A stretch of 64,000 bases of DNA, taken from the NCBI RefSeq assembly GCF_014851765.1, contig NZ_JACVAI010000002.1:248001-312000 (forward strand), written 5' to 3'. Shown here piece after piece: positions 34,718-42,689 of this stretch. The notes beneath the pieces are model-generated. The model ran no database searches, was not told where the DNA came from, and saw only the letters and a program-made list of their open reading frames with translations. The number at the start of each line of letters is the position of its first letter. Position 1 is the stretch's first letter. The DNA is from Pseudomonas sp. PDM04 (GTDB lineage: Bacteria; Pseudomonadota; Gammaproteobacteria; Pseudomonadales; Pseudomonadaceae). A program made the position numbers and the translations under genes.

Positions 34718-35152
34718 TCACCCCAACAGCGCCCTGCCGAAATCTTCCGGCGTGGGGCTTTCCTGCCACTGTGGAACGTCCTCCGGCAACACCAGCCAGG
34801 CCTGCTTGCGCCGGACCCAGATATGCGCCCGGGGTGTCCACTGATCGGCCCCGTCCAGTACGCCTGCGCGCACCACCCGCATGCCCGGTGCCGCTGTGGT
34901 TTCATTGAACAGCCGGGTAAAACACGCGCCGCAGGCGTACTGGGTGGAGGCCTGCCCGGCGTGTTCATGCACGTGGGTGCTGGCTGTGCCCGTTATCTGC
35001 ACGGCCGATGCCGCGCACAGCATGTGCAGGCCGAACGCACTGCCGCTCCAGCGTTGGCAGTTCAGGCAGTGGCAGGCATACAACGACGGGAGGCTTTGAG
35101 CGATGATCTCAAGCTTGAGTTGCCCGCATCGACACTGACCGGTGAAGCGCAT
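34718..35152 (-). CDS. GFA-family zinc protein (CENP-V/GFA fold)
   Basis: The protein has 144 residues from the ATG at 35152. It has the Cys pattern of the GFA family: C7 and C9 (QCRCGQL), C27, C29 and C32 (CHCLNC), and C74 and C77 (CGACF), which bind two zinc ions. Some members act on S-hydroxymethyl-glutathione; most are uncharacterised. It is divergent from a LysR gene 105 bp away, which may control it. Confidence 0.85.
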   Translation of the reverse strand: MRFTGQCRCGQLKLEIIAQSLPSLYACHCLNCQRWSGSAFGLHMLCAASAVQITGTASTHVHEHAGQASTQYACGACFTRLFNETTAAPGMRVVRAGVLDGADQWTPRAHIWVRRKQAWLVLPEDVPQWQESPTPEDFGRALLG

Positions 35153-35257
35153 GGTATGACTCCTTATAATGACGTCCCAGAAAAACAGGGGCGCATGATC
35201 CCCGTTCAATCGCCCAGGTAAAAGCGTAAAAATGGAGCAACTGTTGGTCAGAAATGT

Positions 35258-36136
35258 ATGAGCGGTCTCGAATGGGAAAACCAGCGGGTGTTTCTCGCCG
35301 TGCTGCGTTCAGGCAGCCTGAGCGGGGCCGCGAAGCTGCTTGGCATCGCACAGGCCACGGCCCGACGACGGCTGGAGGCGCTGGAGCGCTCGCTGGACGT
35401 GAGTCTTTTCACAAGGACCCCGGCCGGCCTGACACCCACCGATCCGGCACGTCGCCTGATCCAGCATGTCGAGGCGATGGCCATCGCCGCGCAAGCGTTC
35501 AACCGCATGGCTAGCGCCGAAACGGATGAGGAACACGGAACCGTCAGGATCACCTGCGGCGACTTGCTGGGCGTCGAGGTATTGCCCGGCCTGCTGCGCG
35601 ACTTCCACCATCGCCATCCGGGGTTGAAGCTCGAACTGAGCATCAACGACCCGCTGGAAGACATCGCCCGGCAACAGTCGGACATCGCCGTGCGTTTGGT
35701 CCGCCCCACCGAAGCCGAGATCGTCACCAGGCGCGTCGGCGCCCTGCGTGTCGGTCTCTACGCCAGCGCCGAGTGCCTGGCGCGGCATGGCCGGCCGGAC
35801 AGCCTGGAAGCCGTGCGCCGTGGCCCGCTGATCGGCCCCGACCGGCGCTCGGCGGACCTGCGCCGACTCGTGGAGGCAGGATTGTGCGAAGCCCACCAGC
35901 CTTTTGCGATTGCCACCGACAACCACCTCGCTCAACTCGCCGCACTCAAGGCCGGGCTGGGATTTGGTCTGTGTCCATCGAGCATTGCACGTGCCCATGG
36001 CCTGATCGGGATCCTGCCGGACAGCTTTGGCTTCGAGATTGATGTCTGGCTGGCGATGCATAACCACCTGCGCAGGATCAGGCGTATCGCCAAGACCTTC
36101 GAAGTACTGAGCCAGGCGCTGCATGAATACCTGTAA
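35258..36136 (+). CDS. LysR-family transcriptional regulator
   Basis: The protein has 292 residues. The N-terminal helix-turn-helix reads NQRVFLAVLRSGSLSGAAKLL, then IAQATARRRLEALE and SLDVSLFTRTPAGLTPT, the variant (ATARRRL) common in LysR proteins near GFA or SDR genes. An effector domain follows. It is divergent from the GFA gene. No clear T-N11-A box was picked out in the 105 bp between them. Confidence 0.9.
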   Translation: MSGLEWENQRVFLAVLRSGSLSGAAKLLGIAQATARRRLEALERSLDVSLFTRTPAGLTPTDPARRLIQHVEAMAIAAQAFNRMASAETDEEHGTVRITCGDLLGVEVLPGLLRDFHHRHPGLKLELSINDPLEDIARQQSDIAVRLVRPTEAEIVTRRVGALRVGLYASAECLARHGRPDSLEAVRRGPLIGPDRRSADLRRLVEAGLCEAHQPFAIATDNHLAQLAALKAGLGFGLCPSSIARAHGLIGILPDSFGFEIDVWLAMHNHLRRIRRIAKTFEVLSQALHEYL

Positions 36137-36278
36137 TGGCTCGAGCGACGCAGGTCGAAGGCCGCACAGGCCGTGAACTGCACTACTCACCGTGCCCTTT
36201 TCAGGCAGGCTGCACGAAGGCGATATGCCTTCAATCACGTAACCTTTTGATCTGGCAAGATAATTTTTCTGCCCCTGG

Positions 36279-36295
36279 TTGGCACGAGCTATGCG
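36279..36295 (+). promoter_or_regulatory. Sigma-54-like promoter of the hemerythrin gene
   Basis: TTGGCACGAGCTATGCG matches the -24/-12 consensus TTGGCACG-N4-TTGCW with one change (ATGC for TTGC). The GG at 36281 and the GC at 36293 are exactly 12 bp apart. It lies about 75 bp before the hemerythrin start. No enhancer-binding activator gene is seen in the window. Confidence 0.6.
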
Positions 36296-36368
36296 GAGGC
36301 TTAAGGGATCGCACAGAGCCGTGAGACAACGGCCTGTATTCACCCCCGTGACAGCAGAGGCCACACCC

Positions 36369-36845
36369 ATGAACGCCATCGACCTACTGAAAGCCGACCA
36401 CGAAAAAGTAAAAGCGATTCTGACCCAACTGAGCGAATCGACGGATCGGGCGCTGAAAAAACGTTCCGACCTGTTGGGCAAGCTGGAAATGGAAATCTCG
36501 ATCCACACCCGCCTGGAAGAAGAGATTCTCTATCCGGCCTTCAAGGAAGCCGGTGGTAAAGAACAGGACGTCATGTATTTCGAAGCCAAGGAAGAACACC
36601 GTACCGTGGACTCCCTGGTGTTGCCTGACCTGAAGCTGACCGACCCCGGAACGCCGGAGTTTGCCGGTCGCGTGAAGGTGGTCAAGGAACTGCTGGAACA
36701 CCACATCGAAGAGGAGGAAACGGAAATGTTTCCTCAGGCGAAGAAGCTCTTGGGCAAGGCCAAGCTCGACGAACTGGGGCAGCAGATGGAAAAGATGAAA
36801 GCGGATCACATGAAAAAGATCGCAGCCGGCAAACTGGCGGCGTGA
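36369..36845 (+). CDS. Hemerythrin (HHE) domain protein
   Basis: The protein has 158 residues in a four-helix bundle. Candidate iron ligands are H11 (KADHEKV), H46 and E50 (SIHTRLEEE), H77 (KEEHRTV) and H111 plus E116 (EHHIEEEETEMFP). Such proteins bind a di-iron centre and are linked to oxygen, nitric oxide or iron stress. The ATG at 36369 follows GAGG and the family start MNAIDLLKADHE fits. A sigma-54-like promoter precedes it and a strong terminator follows, so it is monocistronic. Confidence 0.92.
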   Translation: MNAIDLLKADHEKVKAILTQLSESTDRALKKRSDLLGKLEMEISIHTRLEEEILYPAFKEAGGKEQDVMYFEAKEEHRTVDSLVLPDLKLTDPGTPEFAGRVKVVKELLEHHIEEEETEMFPQAKKLLGKAKLDELGQQMEKMKADHMKKIAAGKLAA

Positions 36846-36861
36846 TGTTTTGATGTATCGG

Positions 36862-36887
36862 GCCCGGCAAATGCCGGGCTTTTTTTT
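36862..36887 (+). terminator. Intrinsic terminator of the hemerythrin gene
   Basis: GCCCGGC (36862-36868), loop AAAT, GCCGGGC (36873-36879) and a run of eight T (36880-36887) make a textbook rho-independent terminator 17 bp after the stop. From here to 37136 I see no gene or clear element. Confidence 0.95.
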
Positions 36888-37136
36888 GACCGCCAACCTG
36901 GACAGGTCAGTTACAGCGGTGGGAGCTTTGTCGAGCCTGCGTTCAACCAGTCACAGCTCCTGCAAAGTGCGGGGTCTCACTAAACACTCGATCGGCCGCT
37001 CGATGAGGCATTTGAGCAAACCGTTTGGACAAAAGGACACCGGGCGTGGTCAGAGCCATTGATTGTCCCGCTGAATCCTTTGGTCCTGCCGATCGATGCC
37101 GCCCTGTCGGGATGAAACAGACTGGAGGCCCGCGTT

Positions 37137-37610
37137 TTGTCGAGTTCAACCCGAGCGTCAAGTGACCGGTGGCGATCATTCGCGGCCGATACGCTGGCGT
37201 TGATTGTGTTCTTTACCGCCACGGGCATTCTCAACGAACGGTTCATTGCGGGGATGACCTGGGAACAGGTGCTGGATGCACGGCTTCTGGGTGCCGGGCT
37301 GATGGTTGTGTCGGGTCGCCCCTATGGCCTTTGGCGAGACTGGATCATGCGCTTTTCCGGGCCCCGTCGAGGCTCGCGGATCGCCTGGGACGCTTTGGCG
37401 CTGGTGAGCTTCCAGGTGCCCATCTATGCCGCCATCCTGGCGATATCCGGTGCTGACAGTGACGCGTTGTTGCGCGGTTCGTTGGGCGTGACCGTCATCA
37501 TGCTGGCGCTGGGGAGGCCCTACGGAGCGTTCCTGAACCTCGTCAGGCGTCGCTTCGGTCTGCCGGACGGCGGAGACAAGCCCATGTCGCTGAACGTGCA
37601 GGACCCCTGA
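37137..37610 (+). CDS. alaE: L-alanine exporter AlaE
   Basis: The protein has 157 residues with four predicted helices; the E. coli protein has 149. The family's repeated GRPYG motif is present twice (residues 60-64 and 126-130), each at the end of a helix. It exports L-alanine across the inner membrane to avoid toxic accumulation. The start is a TTG at 37137 with a strong GGAGG about ten bases upstream; no ATG fits. It stands alone. Confidence 0.85.
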   Translation: MSSSTRASSDRWRSFAADTLALIVFFTATGILNERFIAGMTWEQVLDARLLGAGLMVVSGRPYGLWRDWIMRFSGPRRGSRIAWDALALVSFQVPIYAAILAISGADSDALLRGSLGVTVIMLALGRPYGAFLNLVRRRFGLPDGGDKPMSLNVQDP

Positions 37611-37622
37611 AGCGAGTTCATC

Positions 37623-37637
37623 ATTGACTGTGTCAAT
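37623..37637. promoter_or_regulatory. Perfect palindrome upstream of the repeat-protein gene
   Basis: ATTGAC-TGT-GTCAAT is a perfect dyad with 6-bp arms, 90 bp before the repeat-protein ATG. It contains TTGACT, which could serve as a -35 box, so a bound regulator would block or shape the promoter. The regulator is not identified. Confidence 0.4.
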
Positions 37638-37727
37638 AACAACCATTAACTCAATGAAGTTTTCATATTTCTATAGCGGCGTAACATCAGCTCCATACCC
37701 ACTCAGCACAACACGGAGTACACCACC

Positions 37728-38063
37728 ATGAAACGCCAAACTATCCTCGGCATCGCCTTCTCGATCTTCGCACTGAACGCTTTTGCCGCGACCGAAACCG
37801 ACCCACTGTTCAGCGATGCGGTAGCCGCGACTGAGACCGACCGTCTGTTCAGCGACGCCGTTGCAGCGACCGAAACCGACCGTCTGTTCAGCGATGCCGT
37901 TGCCGCCACTGAAACTGACCGTCTGTTCGGCGATGCCGTAGCTGCCACTGAAACCGACCCTCTGTTCAGTGACGCCGTCGCTGCTACTGAGACCGACTCG
38001 CTGTTCAGTGATGCCGTTGCCGAAGGTGGTTCAGACCGTCTGATCGAACGCCGTGTCGCCTGA
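37728..38063 (+). CDS. Exported protein made of six 13-residue repeats
   Basis: The protein has 111 residues. A signal peptide (MKRQTILGIAFSIFALNAFA) is followed by six tandem copies of ATETDxLFSDAVA (residues 21-98, x being Pro, Arg or Ser; one copy has Gly for Ser), then a degenerate seventh ending EGGSDRLIERRVA. GGAG precedes the ATG. The repeats are acidic with a small hydrophobic core. Codons differ between copies while residues are kept, so the peptide itself seems to be selected. I do not know this protein; a secreted repeat scaffold or a multi-peptide precursor are possibilities. Confidence 0.75.
   Translation: MKRQTILGIAFSIFALNAFAATETDPLFSDAVAATETDRLFSDAVAATETDRLFSDAVAATETDRLFGDAVAATETDPLFSDAVAATETDSLFSDAVAEGGSDRLIERRVA
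37788..38021 (+). repeat. Six tandem 39-bp coding repeats
   Basis: Six in-frame 39-bp units follow the signal-peptide codons. Nucleotide differences between units are mostly at third positions (for example GCGACCGAAACC against GCCACTGAAACT). The array is coding sequence and has no spacers, so it is not a CRISPR. Confidence 0.85.
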
Positions 38064-38095
38064 ATGCAGGGTTTCACCGCAGGACTCGACAAGAA

Positions 38096-38122
38096 GCCCG
38101 GCCTGACCCGCCGGGCTTTTTT
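38096..38122 (+). terminator. Intrinsic terminator of the repeat-protein gene
   Basis: GCCCGGC (38096-38102), loop of seven bases, GCCGGGC (38110-38116) and six T form a clear rho-independent terminator 33 bp past the stop. Confidence 0.93.
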
Positions 38123-38135
38123 ACGTCTGCACCCT

Positions 38136-38200
38136 GTGCAGGAGCGGGCTTGCTCGCGAAAAATCTCCGGGCACCTCTCGCGAGCAAGCTCGCGCCCAGA
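38136..38200. repeat. REP pair (REPIN-like) of the Pseudomonas type
   Basis: Two inverted copies of a palindromic unit are seen: GGAGCGGGCTTGCTCGCGA at about 38141-38159 and its reverse partner TCGCGAGCAAGCTCGCGCCC at about 38178-38197. The core GCTTGCTCGCGA is the common REP unit of fluorescens-group pseudomonads. A REP-like doublet in an intergenic gap is called REPIN. Confidence 0.8.
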
Positions 38201-38202
38201 CA

Positions 38203-38232
38203 AAAATGCCCGGCTGATCGACCGGGCATTTT
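38203..38232. terminator. Bidirectional intrinsic terminator downstream of rlhA
   Basis: AAAATGCCCGG (38203-38213) and CCGGGCATTTT (38222-38232) form an 11-bp stem with A and T tracts on either side. It lies 31 bp past the rlhA stop on the minus strand and can also stop any plus-strand transcript. Confidence 0.9.
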
Positions 38233-38262
38233 CGTGTTTGCTGCAGGCGTTATCCGCCGACG

Positions 38263-40263
38263 TCAGTGCGGCGCGCGAGGGATGGTTTTCAGCAGGTCTT
38301 CCGGGCTGATGTGACCGACGATGGGCTCCGCGACGCTGCCCGGCAATGGCAGGCCGAGGATGTGCCCCTTCATCTTGCCGATGACGTGCATTTCGCAAGG
38401 CTTGCAGTCGAACTTCAGGGTCAACACCTCGTTGCCATGTACCAGCTGCATCGGCGCGACCTTGGTGCGAACCCCGGTGACGCCCTTGGCTTGCTTGGGA
38501 CAAAGGTTGAAGGAGAAGCGCAGGCAGTGCTTGGTGATCATCACCGGCACTTCCCCGGTTTCCTCGTGGGCCTCGAACGCGGCGTCGATCAGCTTGACCC
38601 CGTGACGATGGTAGAAATCCCGGGCCTTCTGGTTGTAGACGTTGGCCAGGAACGACAGGTGCGATTCCGGATACACCGGCGGCGGACTGGTCTCGGCCTT
38701 GCGACTGCCCCGCGGGTGGGCGGCCACACGCGCCGCAGTCAAGGCTTCGATCACTTCGCGGCGCAGGGCCTTGAGTTGCGAGTTGGGGATGAAGAACGCC
38801 TGCGGCGCATCGAGCCTGATGTCCGTGGCGTGATACTCGGTGGTGCCGAGCTGACCGAGCAGGTCACGCAGTTGCTCCAGCGCCTGCTCCGGCTTGTTGG
38901 CCAGGCCGAACGGGCCGTCCAGCGCCACACTGGCGCTGATGCCCTCCTCGCTCGTGGCGGTCAGTTGCAGGCGTCGTTCATCCAGTTGCGCCAGCCAGCT
39001 CACGCCGATGCGCCGCTCGGCGGAGGTCTTGAGCAATGCCTGCTGCCAGTTGTGGTCGAGGTTGCGACTCAGTGGATGGTTGGGCCGCAGCTTGTGCATG
39101 CCGTCCGGCATCTCGTTGGGTTCGACGCGATAGCGATAGCGCTTCTCGCCCTCCTCCTCGAACTCGCCCCTGGGCTCGGCGATGTTGGCGCGGAAACCCA
39201 CCACCTCGCGCTTGACCAGGACATTGAGGCCGTCGCCGTTGGACAGAGGCTCAGTGGTCACCACCTGCATGTCGCGCTTGCCGACCTTCTCCACCACGCC
39301 CACCGGCAAACCGGTGAAGGTCGGTGAGTCGAAGGCGCCGATGTCGATCTTGCGCTCGCTGACGAAGTAATCGGTGCTGCCACGATGAAAGGTCTTTTCC
39401 GGGTCGGGCACGAAGAAGTGCGCGGTACGACCGCTGGAGGCACGGGCCAGGTCCGGGCGATCCTCGAGCACGGCGTCCAGGCGCTGACGGTAATAGGCGG
39501 TGATGTTTTTCACATAGCCCATGTCCTTGTAGCGCCCCTCGATCTTGAACGAGCGCACGCCGGCCTCGACCAGGGCGCGGATGTTGGCGCTCTGGTTATT
39601 GTCTTTCATCGACAGCAGGTGTTTTTCGTAGGCGATCACACCACCCTTTTCGTCTTTAAGGGTGTACGGCAGACGACAGGCCTGGGAACAGTCGCCACGG
39701 TTGGCACTGCGGCCCGTCTGCGCGTGGGAGATGTTGCACTGGCCGGAGAACGCCACGCACAACGCGCCGTGGATGAAAAACTCGATGGCGGCATCGGTTT
39801 CATCGGCAATCGCACGAATCTCTTTGAGGTTCAGTTCACGGGCCAGCACCAGCTGCGAGAAACCGGCCTGATCGAGGAACTTCGCCCGCTCCAGGGTGCG
39901 GATGTCCGTCTGGGTGCTGGCGTGCAGCTCGATGGGCGGAATATCCAGCTCCATCACCCCCAGGTCCTGGACGATCAGCGCATCCACCCCGGCATCGTAC
40001 AGTTGATGAATCAACTGGCGCGCCGGCTCCAGCTCGTTGTCGTGCAGGATCGTGTTGATGGTGGTGAACACCCGGGCATGGTAGCGACGGGCGAATTCCA
40101 CCAACCCGGCGATTTCACTCACCTCGTTGCAGGCGTTGTGGCGGGCGCCGAAGCTCGGGCCGCCGATATAGATCGCGTCAGCGCCATGCAGGATGGCTTC
40201 GCGGGCGATGCTCACGTCACGGGCGGGGCTGAGCAGTTCCAAGTGGTGCTTGGGCAAGGACAT
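38263..40263 (-). CDS. rlhA: 23S rRNA 5-hydroxycytidine synthase RlhA (U32 peptidase family)
   Basis: The protein has 666 residues. The U32 catalytic-like domain comes first, with the family's four Cys at C169, C176, C192 and C196 (LCVAFSGQC and GDCSQAC), which are thought to hold an iron-sulfur cluster. A long C-terminal part (DUF3656-like) follows. This length and domain order match RlhA (formerly YdcP), which hydroxylates a 23S rRNA cytidine, rather than the ~450-residue TrhP. It is a single gene flanked by a terminator and a divergent azlC. Confidence 0.88.
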   Translation of the reverse strand: MSLPKHHLELLSPARDVSIAREAILHGADAIYIGGPSFGARHNACNEVSEIAGLVEFARRYHARVFTTINTILHDNELEPARQLIHQLYDAGVDALIVQDLGVMELDIPPIELHASTQTDIRTLERAKFLDQAGFSQLVLARELNLKEIRAIADETDAAIEFFIHGALCVAFSGQCNISHAQTGRSANRGDCSQACRLPYTLKDEKGGVIAYEKHLLSMKDNNQSANIRALVEAGVRSFKIEGRYKDMGYVKNITAYYRQRLDAVLEDRPDLARASSGRTAHFFVPDPEKTFHRGSTDYFVSERKIDIGAFDSPTFTGLPVGVVEKVGKRDMQVVTTEPLSNGDGLNVLVKREVVGFRANIAEPRGEFEEEGEKRYRYRVEPNEMPDGMHKLRPNHPLSRNLDHNWQQALLKTSAERRIGVSWLAQLDERRLQLTATSEEGISASVALDGPFGLANKPEQALEQLRDLLGQLGTTEYHATDIRLDAPQAFFIPNSQLKALRREVIEALTAARVAAHPRGSRKAETSPPPVYPESHLSFLANVYNQKARDFYHRHGVKLIDAAFEAHEETGEVPVMITKHCLRFSFNLCPKQAKGVTGVRTKVAPMQLVHGNEVLTLKFDCKPCEMHVIGKMKGHILGLPLPGSVAEPIVGHISPEDLLKTIPRAPH

Positions 40264-40444
40264 ATGTTTTTATCTGGTTTGGCACGGTTGAGCTGCGCAT
40301 TGTACCGGCCAAATGCCTGATCGGCACCGGGGTGCGACCGAATGCAGTCAAACGGGCACTTGCTTCGGTGAGATCTCGTGCCGGCGGGAACCTGAGAACG
40401 CAGCCGGATTGACGTCACCAGCACAGGAACGACAAGGAAACGAC

Positions 40445-41185
40445 ATGCAGTATCGAACGGGTACGGACGCTTTTCTGCACGGCATTCGAACGCTCATGCC
40501 ATTGACCCCCGGGGTGATTCCTTTCGGGCTGGTGACCGGCGTGATGGCCATCGAAATGGGCATGTCGCCCGGTACGGCGATGGGCATGACGATGCTGTTT
40601 TACTCGGGGTCTGCGCAGATGGTTGCACTCCAGCTGCTGCACAACGGTGTCTTGCCGGTGGCCATCGTGGTCACTGCCTTGATCATCAACTTGCGCTTCA
40701 TCATGTACAGCGCGTCACTGGCCCCTCACCTGCATCACTTGCCTCGTCGCTGGACATGGCCCCTGTCCTACCTGCTATCCGATCAGTCGTTCGCGCTCTA
40801 CAGCCTGAGGCTTTCAGCGGGGCAACCCGATCGCTTCGGGCATTACTTCTATGCCGGCACCGCCATTGGCATGTGGCTGACCTGGCAGCTCTCGGTTCTG
40901 GCCGGGGTCTTTCTGGGCGCCAGCATCCCGGAGTCGTGGTCCCTGAGCTTTGCCATCCCCCTGTCTTTCCTGGCGCTTCTCGTCCCCAACCTGCGCAGTG
41001 CCGCGAGCCTGGGAGCCGCAGCGGCTGGCGGGTTGATCGCGGTGTTGGCAATCGATATACCTTACAACCTCGGGTTGGTCATGGCTTCGACAGGTGGCGT
41101 TCTTGCCGGGCTATTGATCGAGAGGTTTCGTCGAAGCACTGTGAACACGATGGACGCTGACGATGCCGAACGGGAGACACCATGA
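40445..41185 (+). CDS. azlC: AzlC-family amino-acid exporter large subunit
   Basis: The protein has 246 residues with about seven helices. AzlC features are MPLTPGVIPFGLVTGVMAIEMG (ends PLTPGVIPFGL and AIEMG), LFYSGSAQMVALQLL and INLRFIMYSASLAPHL. With AzlD it forms a branched-chain amino acid exporter like YgaZH. The ATG at 40445 has AAGGAA upstream. It overlaps azlD by 4 bp. Confidence 0.93.
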   Translation: MQYRTGTDAFLHGIRTLMPLTPGVIPFGLVTGVMAIEMGMSPGTAMGMTMLFYSGSAQMVALQLLHNGVLPVAIVVTALIINLRFIMYSASLAPHLHHLPRRWTWPLSYLLSDQSFALYSLRLSAGQPDRFGHYFYAGTAIGMWLTWQLSVLAGVFLGASIPESWSLSFAIPLSFLALLVPNLRSAASLGAAAAGGLIAVLAIDIPYNLGLVMASTGGVLAGLLIERFRRSTVNTMDADDAERETP

Positions 41186-41508
41186 GCGACCTGGCGTTGT
41201 GGGGACTGTTTGTGGCAGTCGGCGTGGGTACATTCGTGATGCGCCTTTCGTTCGTCGAACTCTATGGTCGATGGCGAATTCCCGAAGTGCTCGATCGAGC
41301 CCTGCGCTACGTACCGGCAAGTGTGCTGGCGGCGTTGGTGCTTCCGGCGGTGGTGTATCCCAACGGGCACAGTGAATTCGTGCTCGGTAACCCGCAGATC
41401 CCCGCCGCTGTGGTCGCTGCCTGGGTCGCCTGGAAGACCGGGAATACAATCCTGACACTGGCGGTGGGCATGGGCGCGCTTTGGGCATTCAAGTTCATGG
41501 GATCATGA
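41182..41508 (+). CDS. azlD: AzlD-family amino-acid exporter small subunit
   Basis: The protein has 108 residues with three or four helices and the typical start of AzlD (LALWGLFVAVGVGTFVMRLSF, given as LFVAVGVGTFVMRLSF) and VPASVLAALVLPAVVYP. It is the partner of AzlC. The ATG overlaps the azlC stop, and the stop overlaps the start of a further short ORF at 41505. Confidence 0.93.
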   Translation: MSDLALWGLFVAVGVGTFVMRLSFVELYGRWRIPEVLDRALRYVPASVLAALVLPAVVYPNGHSEFVLGNPQIPAAVVAAWVAWKTGNTILTLAVGMGALWAFKFMGS

Positions 41509-41708
41509 AGCGCGGGCCTTCAGCCGGCGACATTTCGCTGCGTTGCACGCTCAAGGGCGTTTTGCTCGGCTGGTACACGCAAGAGAAAGAGGTGATTGCC
41601 GGCCGCGCGCAAGCACTGATCGACTTGATCGACGAATTGCTGGACCTTCTGCACGCGGAACGTCAGCGAACGGCAACCACCGCTTCCCTGCAAATGCCCT
41701 CCAACTAA
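41505..41708 (+). CDS. Small hypothetical protein after azlD
   Basis: An ATG overlapping the azlD stop (ATGA) opens a 67-residue frame. The product has a Cys and basic N-terminus ([19 protein letters not shown]) and an amphipathic helix, [17 protein letters not shown]. No family is recognised. Its 3' end overlaps the convergent SDR gene by 4 bp. Position and helix pattern support a real gene weakly. Confidence 0.4.
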   Translation: MKRGPSAGDISLRCTLKGVLLGWYTQEKEVIAGRAQALIDLIDELLDLLHAERQRTATTASLQMPSN

Positions 41709-42478
41709 GTCGTCGGAATCGTCCCGCCATCGATGACAAACTCGCTCCCGGTGATGGACGCCGCCCGAGGCGAAGCCAGGAACGCGATGAGGTCAGCCAC
41801 CTCCGATGGTTTTGCAGGCCGCCCGAGCGGGATGCCGCCCAGCGAATTCATGATGATTCGCTTGCCGCCCTCGTAATCGGTACCGGCCTCCTGTGCCAGC
41901 CTTTCGGCCAACGCAATCGAGGCTTCGGTTTCGATCCATCCCGGAGACACGCGAACCACACGCACGCCCTGGGGCGAGACTTCCTTCGACAGACTTTTGC
42001 TGTACGTCGAGAGCGCCGCCTTGGCCGCGGCATAGGCCGTGGTGGCTTCGGGCAACGGTAAGCGGCCCTGAATCGACGTCACATGGACGATCACACCCGC
42101 CCCACGTTCCAACATGTCCGGGAGCAACGCACGATCCAGGCGCACCGCCGGCAACAGGTTCAGGTCGAGCTCGCGCTGCCAGTGCTCGTCGCCCAGTGCA
42201 GCGAATCCGCCACCGGGCGACGAGGAGCCACCCAGCACATGGATGATGATGTCCACGCTGCCCAGGCTGTGCCTGATCGCGCTCACCAGCGCATCGCAAC
42301 CTTCGCCGGTCGAGAGATCGGCGGGGACGAACAGGGCATCGGACAGGTCGCTGCCCGGGTGTCGGGCCGCGGTCACCACCCTCGCCCCTTCGGCGAGGAG
42401 CTGTTTGACCACAGCCTGTCCGACGCCTTGGGTGCCGCCGGTCACCAGGACCCGTTTTCCGCTCAACTCAAGGTTCAT
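41705..42478 (-). CDS. Short-chain dehydrogenase/reductase
   Basis: The protein has 257 residues. It has TGGTQGVG (13-20), S135 in HVTSIQG, and Y149 with K153 (YAAAK), and ends with the usual [11 protein letters not shown]. The NAG motif is replaced by LGGSS, seen in some SDRs. It should be a cytoplasmic NAD(P)-dependent oxidoreductase of unknown substrate. It is preceded by a 32-residue ORF that overlaps its ATG, and a LysR gene is divergent from the pair. Confidence 0.9.
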   Translation of the reverse strand: MNLELSGKRVLVTGGTQGVGQAVVKQLLAEGARVVTAARHPGSDLSDALFVPADLSTGEGCDALVSAIRHSLGSVDIIIHVLGGSSSPGGGFAALGDEHWQRELDLNLLPAVRLDRALLPDMLERGAGVIVHVTSIQGRLPLPEATTAYAAAKAALSTYSKSLSKEVSPQGVRVVRVSPGWIETEASIALAERLAQEAGTDYEGGKRIIMNSLGGIPLGRPAKPSEVADLIAFLASPRAASITGSEFVIDGGTIPTT

Positions 42479-42573
42479 GGCGCAATCTCCAGGGAGCGGG
42501 CACGGGCATTCTCAAACACCAACGCGTGGTCGAACTGAATGGGGTTGCCGGGTATATGGCCGGTAAAACTCAT
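42475..42573 (-). CDS. 32-residue ORF coupled to the SDR gene
   Basis: The ATG at 42571-42573 has a strong AGGAG upstream and opens a 32-residue frame, [20 protein letters not shown] and so on, whose stop overlaps the SDR ATG (ATGA). No domain is recognised. It may be a coupled leader peptide or the stump of a deleted gene. Confidence 0.4.
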   Translation of the reverse strand: MSFTGHIPGNPIQFDHALVFENARARSLEIAP

Positions 42574-42634
42574 GACGGGGTCTCCTGTCTCGCGTCCGGT
42601 AGTTGGACACAAGGATCTTGCCGCCACCCTGATA

Positions 42635-42655
42635 GTTTGCTCAACTGGGACAAAC
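42635..42655. promoter_or_regulatory. LysR-type binding site (GTTTG-N11-CAAAC)
   Basis: GTTTG (42635-42639) and CAAAC (42651-42655) are separated by exactly 11 bases, the T-N11-A form bound by LysR regulators. It lies 35 bp from the LysR start and 62 bp from the start of the 32-residue ORF. Confidence 0.6.
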
Positions 42656-42689
42656 ATTAATGCCCCATCCCGCAAACCAGGACAATCCA

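Noticed and set aside
36888..37136. REP-like fragment (GTGGGAGCTTTG) near 36920
   Set aside because: Only a short stretch resembles a REP unit and no inverted partner was found, so it is not listed.
37788..38021. Tandem 39-bp repeats considered as a CRISPR array
   Set aside because: There are no spacers, the units are in frame and code a repeated peptide behind a signal sequence, and no cas genes are near.
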